Source: Actinomycetes bacterium (lineage in GTDB: Bacteria > Actinomycetota > Actinomycetes > Actinomycetales > Actinomycetaceae). From it: DNA of 5,652 nucleotides. The position numbers were made by a program, and so were the translations under genes. The stretch covers positions 1 through 5,652 of the forward strand of contig JAEZVQ010000109.1 of the NCBI GenBank assembly GCA_023420745.1, in the 5' to 3' direction. The first letter of the stretch is position 1. Every line of letters starts with the position of its first letter. Under the pieces are notes generated by a model, which searched no databases, had not been told where the DNA came from, and saw only the letters and a program-made list of their open reading frames with translations. This document shows, one piece after another, positions 1-5,652 of this stretch.

Positions 1-7
1 TCGCTAC

Positions 8-44
8 GTTGTGGTCGCCTCCGCGCTGGGAGTGCGACCACAAC
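8..44 (+). terminator. Strong hairpin upstream of nadE, probable terminator of the preceding unit
   Basis: Two perfectly complementary 11-base arms lie at 8-18 (GTTGTGGTCGC) and 34-44 (GCGACCACAAC). Inside the loop, CTCC at 19-22 can pair with GGAG at 29-32, leaving T33 bulged and a six-base loop at 23-28, so the stem could reach 15 base pairs. No T-run follows on the plus strand, as is often the case for actinobacterial terminators. The hairpin sits 38 bases before the preferred nadE ribosome binding site. It could instead be a leader structure of nadE if transcription starts upstream of it. The inverted repeat is seen directly; the terminator role is inferred from position. Confidence 0.55.
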
Positions 45-81
45 TGACATTGTGACCATCCCCACGACCTTTCATGCCACC

Positions 82-87
82 AAGGAG
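82..87 (+). promoter_or_regulatory. Ribosome binding site that sets the nadE start
   Basis: AAGGAG at 82-87 lies six bases before ATG 94. The in-frame GTG at 52, which would give a protein 14 residues longer, has no purine-rich sequence at a suitable distance in front of it. This favours ATG 94 as the nadE start. Confidence 0.85.
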
Positions 88-93
88 AGCACC

Positions 94-2193
94 ATGCGCG
101 ACCAGGCACCCCCCGTCACGTCAACACCCTGCAGCGACGACACTTCACTGATTGACGATTTTCGCCACCCTCATCGCCATCAGTTTGCACGGGTCTGTGC
201 CGCAACCGTACCGGTAACGCTGGGAGCTCCCACGACGAATGCGCAACGCATTATTCACGCAATCCGTGCTGCTCACGATCATGGCGCGTCAGTCGTTGTT
301 TTCCCTGAGCTCGCCGTCACTGGCTACAGTGCGGGTGACCTTTTCACCTCGACTGTGTTGATGAATTCAGTCGATGAGGCGTTGAGGTGCATCATTGAGG
401 CAACCGCCGAAATACACCCTCTCGTCATTGTTGGCACGCCACTTCGCGCGGGGAATTCCCTGTACAACTGTGCGGTCGCGATATCGAAAGGTGAAGTCAT
501 CGGCATCACCGCCAAACAGGCAATTCCAAACTACCGAGAATTCGAAGAATCCCGGTGGTTCTCTTCACCGATGGACTCATATAGCTTCGATCTTCAAACG
601 TCGATCGGCGGACACCACTTCCCCATCTATCCGTCGATGATCTATCAGTGTGAAGACCTACCGGGGCTGGCAGTGTCCGCTGAAATTTGTGAAGACATGT
701 GGGTTCCTCGCCCGCCGTCAATGGTCGCTGCCATGTCCGGTGCCTCCGTGATTGTGAATCTGTCCAGTTCACCGGTGACCGTGGGTCGTTCTCGTGACCG
801 TCATCTGATGGTGCGTTCAGCATCGGTGCGCGGGATTTGCGCCTATGCCTACACCAGTGCAGGCCCTGGAGAGTCCACCAATGACCTCGCATGGGATGGC
901 GAGGCGATGATTTATGAAATGGGTGATCTCCTCGCCCACAACACCCGATTTTTCCCCGATATGCAGCTGACCTACGCAGACGTTGATCTTGACCGCATCA
1001 TGTCTCGTCGGCGCGAGATGAATAGTTTTCCCACGGATGCTCAAGAATTCTCCGTTTGCTCAGCTTCGTTTCGCTTGTCCTCCTCGCCACAGACTAATCG
1101 CGAGTTAATTCGCCATATCGAACGCTACCCATTTGTTCCTTCCGATCGGCAACACCGTGCGGAAGACTGCGCGGAAACCTATGCGATTCAGGTCAGTGCC
1201 CTCACCCAACGGTTGCGCTCAATTGGCTCAGCACGCCCAGTGATCGGCGTGTCTGGAGGGTTGGATTCTACGCAGGCACTGCTCGTGTGCGCCAAAGCGA
1301 TGGACGACCTTGACCGCCCGCGATCCGATATCCTCGCCTATACGCTGCCCGGTTTTGCTACCACCGAACACACGCGATCCAACGCACAGGATCTGTGCGA
1401 ACGCCTTGGTGTCACATTCAAGCAGGTTGACATTCGCCCGATGGCACAGCAAATGCTTGCTGACCTCGATCACCCGTTCGCTCGTGGTGAGGAGGTGTAC
1501 GACGTGACATTTGAAAACGTGCAGGCGGGGGTACGCACTGATTTCCTCTTCCGCGCAGCAAATGCCAATGGCGGATTCGTGATTGGGACCGGCGATATGT
1601 CAGAGCTAGCGCTCGGCTGGTGCACCTACGGAGTGGGCGACCACATGTCGCATTACGGTGTCAACGCAGGTGTCCCAAAGACGCTGATGCAGCATCTCAT
1701 TCGCTGGATTATTGATGACGCACACTTTGGAGCCGACGTTAACGCCACCCTCCAATCGATTCTCGATACAGAAATCACCCCGGAACTCATCCCCACGCGC
1801 AATGGCGAGGAACCACAGTCGACGGAAGCATCAATCGGCCCTTACGGGCTCCACGACTTCACCCTGTACTACACGCTGCGCGGCTATACCCCGACCAAAA
1901 TCGCCTACCTCGCGTGGCAAGCGTGGAGCCGCGAACACTCACACGACACCCACCCGGACGGTCCGTTCTACGAACTTCCTGACATTCTCAAGTGGATGCG
2001 CGTGTTCTACCGACGGTTCTTTTCGCAACAATTCAAACGCTCGGCGATCCCCAACGGGCCGCGAGTCAGTGCCGGCGGATCACTGTCTCCGCGCGGTGAC
2101 TGGCGGATGCCTTCCGACGCGTCATCTCGCGTGTGGGTCGATGCCGTCACCGAAATCGCCCACGAACTCGGCATCAACCTCGACGAGGAGTAA
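94..2193 (+). CDS. nadE: Glutamine-dependent NAD+ synthetase
   Basis: This enzyme makes NAD+ from deamido-NAD+ (NaAD), ATP and glutamine in the cytoplasm, the last step of NAD biosynthesis. The 699-residue protein has two domains. The N-terminal nitrilase-fold glutaminase (about 30-325) carries the Glu-Lys-Cys triad: E72 in FPELAVTGY, K141 in ITAKQAIPNY and C199 in SAEICEDMW. The 69-residue Glu-Lys spacing matches what I recall of the M. tuberculosis enzyme (E52, K121, C176). The C-terminal synthetase domain (about 355-699) has the ATP-pyrophosphatase loop SGGLDS at 387-392, GTGDMSELALGW at 498-509, and the family's QFKRSAIPNGP block near 646-656. The length is close to the roughly 680 residues usual for actinobacterial NadE. 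About 20 extra, poorly conserved residues sit at the N terminus. ATG 94 is preferred because of the AAGGAG at 82-87; GTG 52 is the alternative. All key residues are present and the frame is intact. The gene is tightly linked to the next one. Confidence 0.97.
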   Translation: MRDQAPPVTSTPCSDDTSLIDDFRHPHRHQFARVCAATVPVTLGAPTTNAQRIIHAIRAAHDHGASVVVFPELAVTGYSAGDLFTSTVLMNSVDEALRCIIEATAEIHPLVIVGTPLRAGNSLYNCAVAISKGEVIGITAKQAIPNYREFEESRWFSSPMDSYSFDLQTSIGGHHFPIYPSMIYQCEDLPGLAVSAEICEDMWVPRPPSMVAAMSGASVIVNLSSSPVTVGRSRDRHLMVRSASVRGICAYAYTSAGPGESTNDLAWDGEAMIYEMGDLLAHNTRFFPDMQLTYADVDLDRIMSRRREMNSFPTDAQEFSVCSASFRLSSSPQTNRELIRHIERYPFVPSDRQHRAEDCAETYAIQVSALTQRLRSIGSARPVIGVSGGLDSTQALLVCAKAMDDLDRPRSDILAYTLPGFATTEHTRSNAQDLCERLGVTFKQVDIRPMAQQMLADLDHPFARGEEVYDVTFENVQAGVRTDFLFRAANANGGFVIGTGDMSELALGWCTYGVGDHMSHYGVNAGVPKTLMQHLIRWIIDDAHFGADVNATLQSILDTEITPELIPTRNGEEPQSTEASIGPYGLHDFTLYYTLRGYTPTKIAYLAWQAWSREHSHDTHPDGPFYELPDILKWMRVFYRRFFSQQFKRSAIPNGPRVSAGGSLSPRGDWRMPSDASSRVWVDAVTEIAHELGINLDEE
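2185..2190 (+). promoter_or_regulatory. Ribosome binding site of the gene after nadE, inside the nadE coding end
   Basis: GAGGAG at 2185-2190 forms the last two glutamate codons of nadE, directly before its TAA, and lies eight bases before ATG 2199. It selects ATG 2199 over the in-frame ATG at 2133, which would overlap nadE by about 60 bases. The arrangement suggests co-transcription and probably translational coupling. Confidence 0.8.
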
Positions 2194-2198
2194 CGTCC

Positions 2199-3086
2199 AT
2201 GCTCACCACGCCCTGCGCCTCACGCGGCACGATCACCCCGAGTCGCGTGCTCGCCGACGCTGACCTGGCGAGAATCGCCACCGAGGAGTTTCTCGTTGAC
2301 GCCCCGCATGCGCTTGGCTGCATGGATGGACGTTCACGTGTCGACGGCTATCTTCCCGGTGTCAACCTGCCGGGCGGTTCGATCCTCCTCGTCGCGGCAA
2401 CGATGCATCTGCTTTCCCGTGCTGCGAGTTGTGAGCACAGCGATTCTGCGATTGCCATCCCCAGCTGGGAGGAAGTCATCGCCACTATCATCGAGTGTTC
2501 CCACACCTCCGGCTTCCCCGTTGGCGTCCACCGTGGCAGCAACCACGCCGGACACCGTGACGATCATGACGAGATCGTTCATTCAGGCTGCGCTGCTGCG
2601 GACGGATTGAGCATGATCGCTGAGGTCAGTGCCAGTGAATGTTGCGCGGTGCGCGCGCTCGGCAACGTCGTCGGCATCGAAACCCTGTGCGATCACCTGC
2701 GTTTCGCTACCCCTCCCGTGCCGGGGAGTGAAATCATCCGCGCCTTCGCTGAACGCGATGAACCGGTGGCTCACCTCATGGGTGACCACCACGAAAACCT
2801 CATCATTCTCAATCGCCGTGCCGGAACGACCATTAACCGCACGCACATTGCCGAGGAGTTCAACGGTTGCGAGGTCTTCTCTATCGACCTGTGGGTGCTG
2901 CCTCGCGCCGTCAAGGTGATCGAGCGCGCCTTGCATCGCCTCGCGCCCCATTTCGCATGGGAGAGCGCGCAATGGTGTTCGTCGCGTTCCACCCGCGAGG
3001 ATGCGATGGCAGCCATGGCGACACTGAGTTTCGCTTCGTTGCTCGTGCTGTGTCCGCCGGGGATGCCAATCCTCACCATCGACTAA
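2199..3086 (+). CDS. CDCA-type carbonic-anhydrase-like metalloprotein, function unproven
   Basis: The predicted soluble protein has 295 residues, with no signal peptide and no clear membrane segment. Visible blocks in order are GCMDGR at 40-45, NLPGG at 56-60, a histidine cluster GVHRGSNHAGHRDDHD at 109-124, HSGCAAADGL at 128-137, GDHHEN at 195-200 followed by LIILNRRAGTTINRT to 215, and FSIDLWVLPRAV at 227-238. A Cys-Asp-Arg motif, then histidines, then a second Cys is the metal-ligand order of cadmium-type (CDCA) carbonic anhydrases. C41, one of H116/H119/H123, and C131 are the candidate ligands. This assignment comes from remembered family patterns, not an alignment. The CxDxR motif also recalls beta-carbonic anhydrases, but their later HxxC motif is not clear here. 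If catalytic it would interconvert CO2 and bicarbonate; a metal-binding or other hydrolytic role is equally open. It starts five bases after the nadE stop, with its ribosome binding site inside nadE. The coding region itself is secure; the family call is moderate. Confidence 0.6.
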   Translation: MLTTPCASRGTITPSRVLADADLARIATEEFLVDAPHALGCMDGRSRVDGYLPGVNLPGGSILLVAATMHLLSRAASCEHSDSAIAIPSWEEVIATIIECSHTSGFPVGVHRGSNHAGHRDDHDEIVHSGCAAADGLSMIAEVSASECCAVRALGNVVGIETLCDHLRFATPPVPGSEIIRAFAERDEPVAHLMGDHHENLIILNRRAGTTINRTHIAEEFNGCEVFSIDLWVLPRAVKVIERALHRLAPHFAWESAQWCSSRSTREDAMAAMATLSFASLLVLCPPGMPILTID

Positions 3087-3118
3087 CCAGCCCGGAACAC
3101 CACACACCCGGCGCAATA

Positions 3119-3167
3119 AACGACTGTCGGGTGACGCGACAATCATTCACGCCACCCGACAGTCGTT
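3119..3167. terminator. Perfect 15-bp inverted repeat between convergent genes, probable bidirectional terminator
   Basis: The arms 3119-3133 (AACGACTGTCGGGTG) and 3153-3167 (CACCCGACAGTCGTT) are exact reverse complements around a 19-base loop. The structure lies 33 bases after the plus-strand gene ending at 3086 and 21 bases after the end of the minus-strand fumC gene. On the minus strand the stem runs into TTTATT, a short U-rich tail; on the plus strand no T-run follows. It can therefore serve both converging transcripts, probably better for fumC. The repeat is seen directly; termination is inferred from position and form. Confidence 0.8.
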
Positions 3168-3187
3168 GACTAACAAGCGTCTGTGAT

Positions 3188-4588
3188 TTAGCCCTGCTTC
3201 GGGTGCGTCATCGAGGCCACGTCGAGCGCAGCGTCGAGCTGCTCTTCGGTGATAGCCCCGTTAGCCACAAAACCGAGGTCGATGGTCGCTTCACGCACCG
3301 TCATCCCCGCTTTCACCGAGTGCTTGGCGATCTTCGCCGCGTTCTCGTAGCCGATGATGCGGTTGAGCGGGGTGACAATCGACGGCGAGGATTCGGCGAG
3401 CATCTTGCAACGCTCGACGTTGGCGACGAGACCGTCAACGGTACGTTCAGCGAGCACGCGCGACACATTGCCGACGATGTTGATCGACTCGAGGAGGTTG
3501 CGCGCCATCACCGGCAGCATGACGAGCAGGTCAAAGTTCCCCTGAGCGCCGGCAAAGGCGATGGCCGCATCATTGCCGATAACCTGTGCCGCAACCATGA
3601 CGGTCGCTTCGGGCACCACCGGGTTGACCTTGCCGGGCATGATCGAGGAACCGGGCTGGAGGTCGGGCAGCGCCAGTTCGCCGATGCCGGTGCGCGGACC
3701 GGAGCCCATCCACCGCAGGTCGTTGGCGATCTTGACCAGCGACACCGCGATGGTGCGCAGAGCACCGGACATCTCCACCAGCGAATCCTGCGCGGCCTGA
3801 GCCTCAAAGTGGTTGGTCGCTTCGGTGAAGGGCAGACCGGTGTTCTCGGCGATCAGTTCGATCACGCGCTGGGAGAAGCCGGCAGGAGTGTTAATACCGG
3901 TGCCGACCGCGGTGCCACCCAGCGGCAGTTCACACAGGCGCGGCAACGCGGCGTTGACACGGTCGATCCCGTAGCGAATCTGCGTCGCGTAGCCGGAAAA
4001 TTCCTGACCGAGCATAATCGGGGTCGCATCCATCAAGTGGGTGCGACCAGACTTGACGATGTCCTTGAACTCTTCAGCCTTCGCTTCGAGGGAGGCGGCG
4101 AGAATATCAAGACCGGGCAACAGCACCTCGTGTACCGCCTGAACAGCAGCAATGTGGATCGAGGTCGGGAACACGTCATTCGATGACTGTGAAGCGTTAA
4201 CGTGGTCGTTGGGATGGACGTCGGCGCCCTTGATACGGGTGGCCAGCGTCGAAACGACCTCGTTGGTGTTCATATTCGACGAGGTTCCCGAACCTGTTTG
4301 GAAAATATCAATAGGGAACTCGCCATCATGTTTGCCGGCAATCACCGCTTCCGCCGCTTCACGGATCGCATCTGACGTTGCCTGGTCGATAACGCCGAGC
4401 TCGAGGTTAGCAATCGCAGCGGCACGCTTAACCTGGCCAAGTGCCGCAATGTGGTGAGAGGACAGTCCGCGACCAGAGATCGGGAAGTTCTCAACCGCGC
4501 GCTGGGTTTGTGCCTTGTAGAGCGCATCCTTGGGGACGCGAACCTCACCCATAGTGTCGTGTTCGATGCGGTATTCGGTCTCACTCAT
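3188..4588 (-). CDS. fumC: Class II fumarate hydratase
   Basis: This is the iron-independent fumarase of the TCA cycle, converting fumarate to L-malate reversibly as a cytoplasmic homotetramer. The 466-residue protein is full length for the class. It carries GSGTSSNMN at 99-107, SSND at 135-138, [10 protein letters not shown] at 181-190 with the catalytic-type H184, and the superfamily signature SSIMPGKVN at 314-322 with S314, K320 and N322. These sit at a constant offset of four from the E. coli FumC residues H188, S318, K324 and N326 as I recall them. The closely related aspartase and argininosuccinate lyase families share the signature, but the N-terminal [11 protein letters not shown] and [13 protein letters not shown] blocks fit fumarase best. 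ATG 4588 is the only reasonable start: an in-frame TAA lies at 4604-4606, overlapping the ribosome binding site. The gene converges on the nadE unit and diverges from the phosphodiesterase gene, and appears to be transcribed alone. Confidence 0.97.
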   Translation of the reverse strand: MSETEYRIEHDTMGEVRVPKDALYKAQTQRAVENFPISGRGLSSHHIAALGQVKRAAAIANLELGVIDQATSDAIREAAEAVIAGKHDGEFPIDIFQTGSGTSSNMNTNEVVSTLATRIKGADVHPNDHVNASQSSNDVFPTSIHIAAVQAVHEVLLPGLDILAASLEAKAEEFKDIVKSGRTHLMDATPIMLGQEFSGYATQIRYGIDRVNAALPRLCELPLGGTAVGTGINTPAGFSQRVIELIAENTGLPFTEATNHFEAQAAQDSLVEMSGALRTIAVSLVKIANDLRWMGSGPRTGIGELALPDLQPGSSIMPGKVNPVVPEATVMVAAQVIGNDAAIAFAGAQGNFDLLVMLPVMARNLLESINIVGNVSRVLAERTVDGLVANVERCKMLAESSPSIVTPLNRIIGYENAAKIAKHSVKAGMTVREATIDLGFVANGAITEEQLDAALDVASMTHPKQG

Positions 4589-4599
4589 CAGCCGAGACG

Positions 4600-4605
4600 C
4601 TCCTT
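4600..4605 (-). promoter_or_regulatory. fumC ribosome binding site with a long spacer
   Basis: On the minus strand AAGGAG occupies 4605-4600 and is separated from the fumC ATG by 11 bases, longer than the usual five to nine. A CTG codon lies directly before the ATG, but no ATG, GTG or TTG start is available nearer the site, so ATG 4588 is kept. Confidence 0.7.
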
Positions 4606-4639
4606 ACTTCATCCGTAGTAGTCAACGTTGATACGGTGT

Positions 4640-4656
4640 GCGGCACTGCCTGCCGC
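4640..4656. repeat. Small GC-rich hairpin in the fumC leader region
   Basis: GCGGCA at 4640-4645 pairs with TGCCGC at 4651-4656 around a five-base loop. It lies 35 bases upstream of the fumC ribosome binding site and could form in a fumC leader transcript if transcription begins further upstream. A role is not shown. Confidence 0.35.
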
Positions 4657-4725
4657 GTCCCCCCCTATTGTCGCCTACGTTTCATGTTTTTTCCTAGGAC
4701 CGTCGCAGCATTTTCACCCATCTGA

Positions 4726-4749
4726 GTGAGCGAATGTGCACTCACATCG
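4726..4749. repeat. Nested inverted repeats, possible operator
   Basis: GTGAG at 4726-4730 and CTCAC at 4741-4745 are reverse complements ten bases apart. Overlapping them, CGA-A-TGTG at 4731-4738 pairs with CACATCG at 4743-4749 apart from one extra A. The site is roughly central in the divergent region, where a shared regulator could act. The spacing does not fit the CRP/GlxR consensus, so I assign no regulator. Confidence 0.3.
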
Positions 4750-4786
4750 TCAGCACCGCCACATTTGCCCGATGATGACCAATTAA

Positions 4787-4817
4787 TTGTCTCTCACCTT
4801 CGCACGCACCCTATGAT
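4787..4817 (+). promoter_or_regulatory. Candidate sigma-70-type promoter for the phosphodiesterase gene
   Basis: TATGAT at 4812-4817 is one base from the -10 consensus. TTGTCT at 4787-4792 is a partial -35 element, and the 19-base spacer is longer than ideal. A start near 4824 would give a leader of about 36 bases. The distance and orientation suit the gene at 4860. The call rests on hexamer resemblance only. Confidence 0.45.
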
Positions 4818-4859
4818 TTGTGACGGTTCTGTCCACTTTTCACGAACAGTGAGGTTCTC

Positions 4860-5594
4860 ATGTCACGATCACAGGTGACTGTTTTTTCCCACCGCGGATT
4901 GAACACTCTCGCCCCTGAAAACACCATGGCGGCATTTCGTCTGGCGCAAGAAAAAGGTGCGACGTGGCTGGAAACTGACGTCGACATCATTGGTGACGGT
5001 ACGCCAATTATCTGTCACGACACGACCCTCGACCGTACCACCGACCACTGCGGCTCCTACTACGAGATGTCGCTCGAGGACGTCAAGCGCATCGACGCCG
5101 GCTCATGGTTCGGATCGGAGTTTGCTGGCGAGCACATTCCGACACTGCGCGAACTCGTCGATTTCATGAACGAAACGGGAATGAATGCCAATATCGAGTT
5201 GAAGTCAAATGAGCATTCGGGAGCGATGTCACGCCAGTTGATCGCCAATGTCATTGCGGAACTCGAACGCTTGGACGCGGGGCGCGAGGTCATCGTCTCG
5301 TGTTTCAATCATGTCGTCCTCGCCGAGTTCAAACGCCAGGCGCCAAAGCTCCCCGTTGGTGCGCTCTACGAGACCTGCGCCCTCTACGACGATTGGAAAG
5401 CGAACCTCGAACTCATCGGCGCCGACTACATTCACCCGGAGGACGCGGGGCTGACGCGCGGTCGCGTTGAAGCGTTCCGCCAGGCGGGATTCGGAGTCAA
5501 TGTGTGGACGGTCAATGATCGTGCCCGCGTCAACGAACTGGCGAACTGGGGTGTCACCGGTGTCTTCACCGACGTGGCTCACCTATTCGTATAA
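4860..5594 (+). CDS. Cytoplasmic glycerophosphodiester phosphodiesterase (GDPD family, UgpQ-like)
   Basis: GDPD enzymes hydrolyse glycerophosphodiesters, such as deacylated phospholipid head groups, to glycerol-3-phosphate and an alcohol. The 244-residue protein has the full family pattern on a TIM-barrel scaffold: HRG at 11-13, PENT at 19-22, E38 and D40 in LETDV, HD at 53-54 followed by TTLDRTT to 61, the metal-binding ELK at 113-115, WTVND at 216-220, and GVTGVFTD near the C terminus. The catalytic-type histidines are H11 and H53, and the metal acids are E38, D40 and E113. With no signal peptide and a length close to E. coli UgpQ it should be cytoplasmic, unlike periplasmic GlpQ. ATG 4860 follows GAGG at 4851-4854 by five bases, and an in-frame stop at 4821-4823 rules out a much longer start. 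The exact substrate cannot be read from sequence. A further gene probably follows in the same direction. Confidence 0.94.
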   Translation: MSRSQVTVFSHRGLNTLAPENTMAAFRLAQEKGATWLETDVDIIGDGTPIICHDTTLDRTTDHCGSYYEMSLEDVKRIDAGSWFGSEFAGEHIPTLRELVDFMNETGMNANIELKSNEHSGAMSRQLIANVIAELERLDAGREVIVSCFNHVVLAEFKRQAPKLPVGALYETCALYDDWKANLELIGADYIHPEDAGLTRGRVEAFRQAGFGVNVWTVNDRARVNELANWGVTGVFTDVAHLFV

Positions 5595-5640
5595 CCAGCA
5601 TTTTTCGCACCTAATGATTCACACGCAACAACAATTGACA

Positions 5641-5646
5641 AAGGAG
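5641..5646 (+). promoter_or_regulatory. Ribosome binding site of a gene starting at or just past the window end
   Basis: AAGGAG at 5641-5646 is followed by TAATAC to the last base, so a start codon at about 5653 would have an ideal six-base spacer. The gap of about 58 bases after the phosphodiesterase stop contains no hairpin that I can see, which suits an operon. The product lies outside the window. Confidence 0.6.
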
Positions 5647-5652
5647 TAATAC

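Larger units (their letters stand above)
4589..4859. promoter_or_regulatory. Divergent intergenic region between fumC and the phosphodiesterase gene
   Basis: No gene is apparent in these 271 bases. The region is visibly richer in A and T than the flanking genes, with a T6 run at 4687-4692 and a C7 run at 4659-4665. It must hold the promoters of both diverging genes. I see one plausible rightward promoter (4787-4817) and no convincing leftward promoter for fumC. Short palindromes include TCAACGTTGA at 4622-4631 and CAATTAATTG at 4780-4789. Ten-base palindromes are expected a few times by chance in a window this size, so each is weak evidence alone. Confidence 0.7.

Noticed and set aside
2133..2198. 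N-terminal extension of the CDCA-like protein from ATG 2133
   Set aside because: It overlaps the conserved end of nadE, has no clear ribosome binding site, and the extra residues are low-complexity Arg-rich shadow sequence. ATG 2199 has GAGGAG at a good distance.
2583..3146. 187-codon minus-strand frame opposite the CDCA-like gene
   Set aside because: It is antisense to a gene with conserved motifs and shows no recognisable domain; it also runs through the 3119-3133 terminator arm.
3203..4186. 327-codon plus-strand frame opposite fumC
   Set aside because: The product is rich in Arg, His, Gly and Asp with no recognisable motif, and it lies fully antisense to an intact, highly conserved fumC. 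It is a typical shadow in GC-rich DNA.
4659..4665. C7 tract as a phase-variation switch for fumC
   Set aside because: Seven bases is short for slippage switching, the tract lies outside any coding frame, and fumC is a housekeeping gene. Nothing else supports it.
4731..4749. CRP/GlxR-type operator
   Set aside because: The consensus TGTGA-N6-TCACA needs eight bases between TGTG and CACA. Here there are four, and no left half-site lies at the right distance from TCACA at 4742-4746.
5601..5605. T5 run after the phosphodiesterase gene as an intrinsic terminator
   Set aside because: No complementary stem precedes it; the upstream bases are coding sequence without an inverted repeat.
5635..5640. 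Consensus -35 hexamer TTGACA near the window end
   Set aside because: It abuts the AAGGAG ribosome binding site, so a promoter there would start inside the next gene. It is probably a chance match; no -10 can be checked within the window.

Overview
The window looks like ordinary chromosome from a moderately high-GC actinobacterium. By eye the GC content is in the mid-50s percent, the coding third positions are GC-rich, and AAGGAG-type ribosome binding sites are used. The NAD synthetase is the long glutamine-dependent form with a mycobacterial-like arrangement of catalytic residues, and the fumarase is the class II form common in Actinobacteria. I cannot name the genus from sequence alone. I see no insertion sequences, tRNA or rRNA genes, CRISPR arrays or phage genes.

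Layout from left to right. Positions 1-51 hold a strong hairpin (8-44), probably the end of an upstream transcription unit. A two-gene plus-strand unit follows: nadE (94-2193), the glutamine-dependent NAD+ synthetase, then five bases after its stop codon a 295-residue protein (2199-3086). The second protein has a Cys/His-rich metal-site pattern resembling cadmium-type (CDCA) carbonic anhydrases, and its ribosome binding site lies inside the last codons of nadE. A perfect 15-bp inverted repeat (3119-3167) separates this pair from the convergent minus-strand fumC gene (3188-4588), a fumarase of the TCA cycle.

A 271-bp divergent intergenic region (4589-4859) carries short inverted repeats and one plausible sigma-70-type promoter facing right. 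It separates fumC from a cytoplasmic glycerophosphodiester phosphodiesterase gene (4860-5594). The window ends with a well-formed AAGGAG six bases before the boundary, so another plus-strand gene most likely begins at or just after 5653 and may be co-transcribed with the phosphodiesterase.

Three of the four genes are core metabolism: NAD+ synthesis, fumarate hydration and phosphodiester turnover. The part least explained is the nadE-linked CDCA-like protein. I see no clear evidence of a new multi-gene system.
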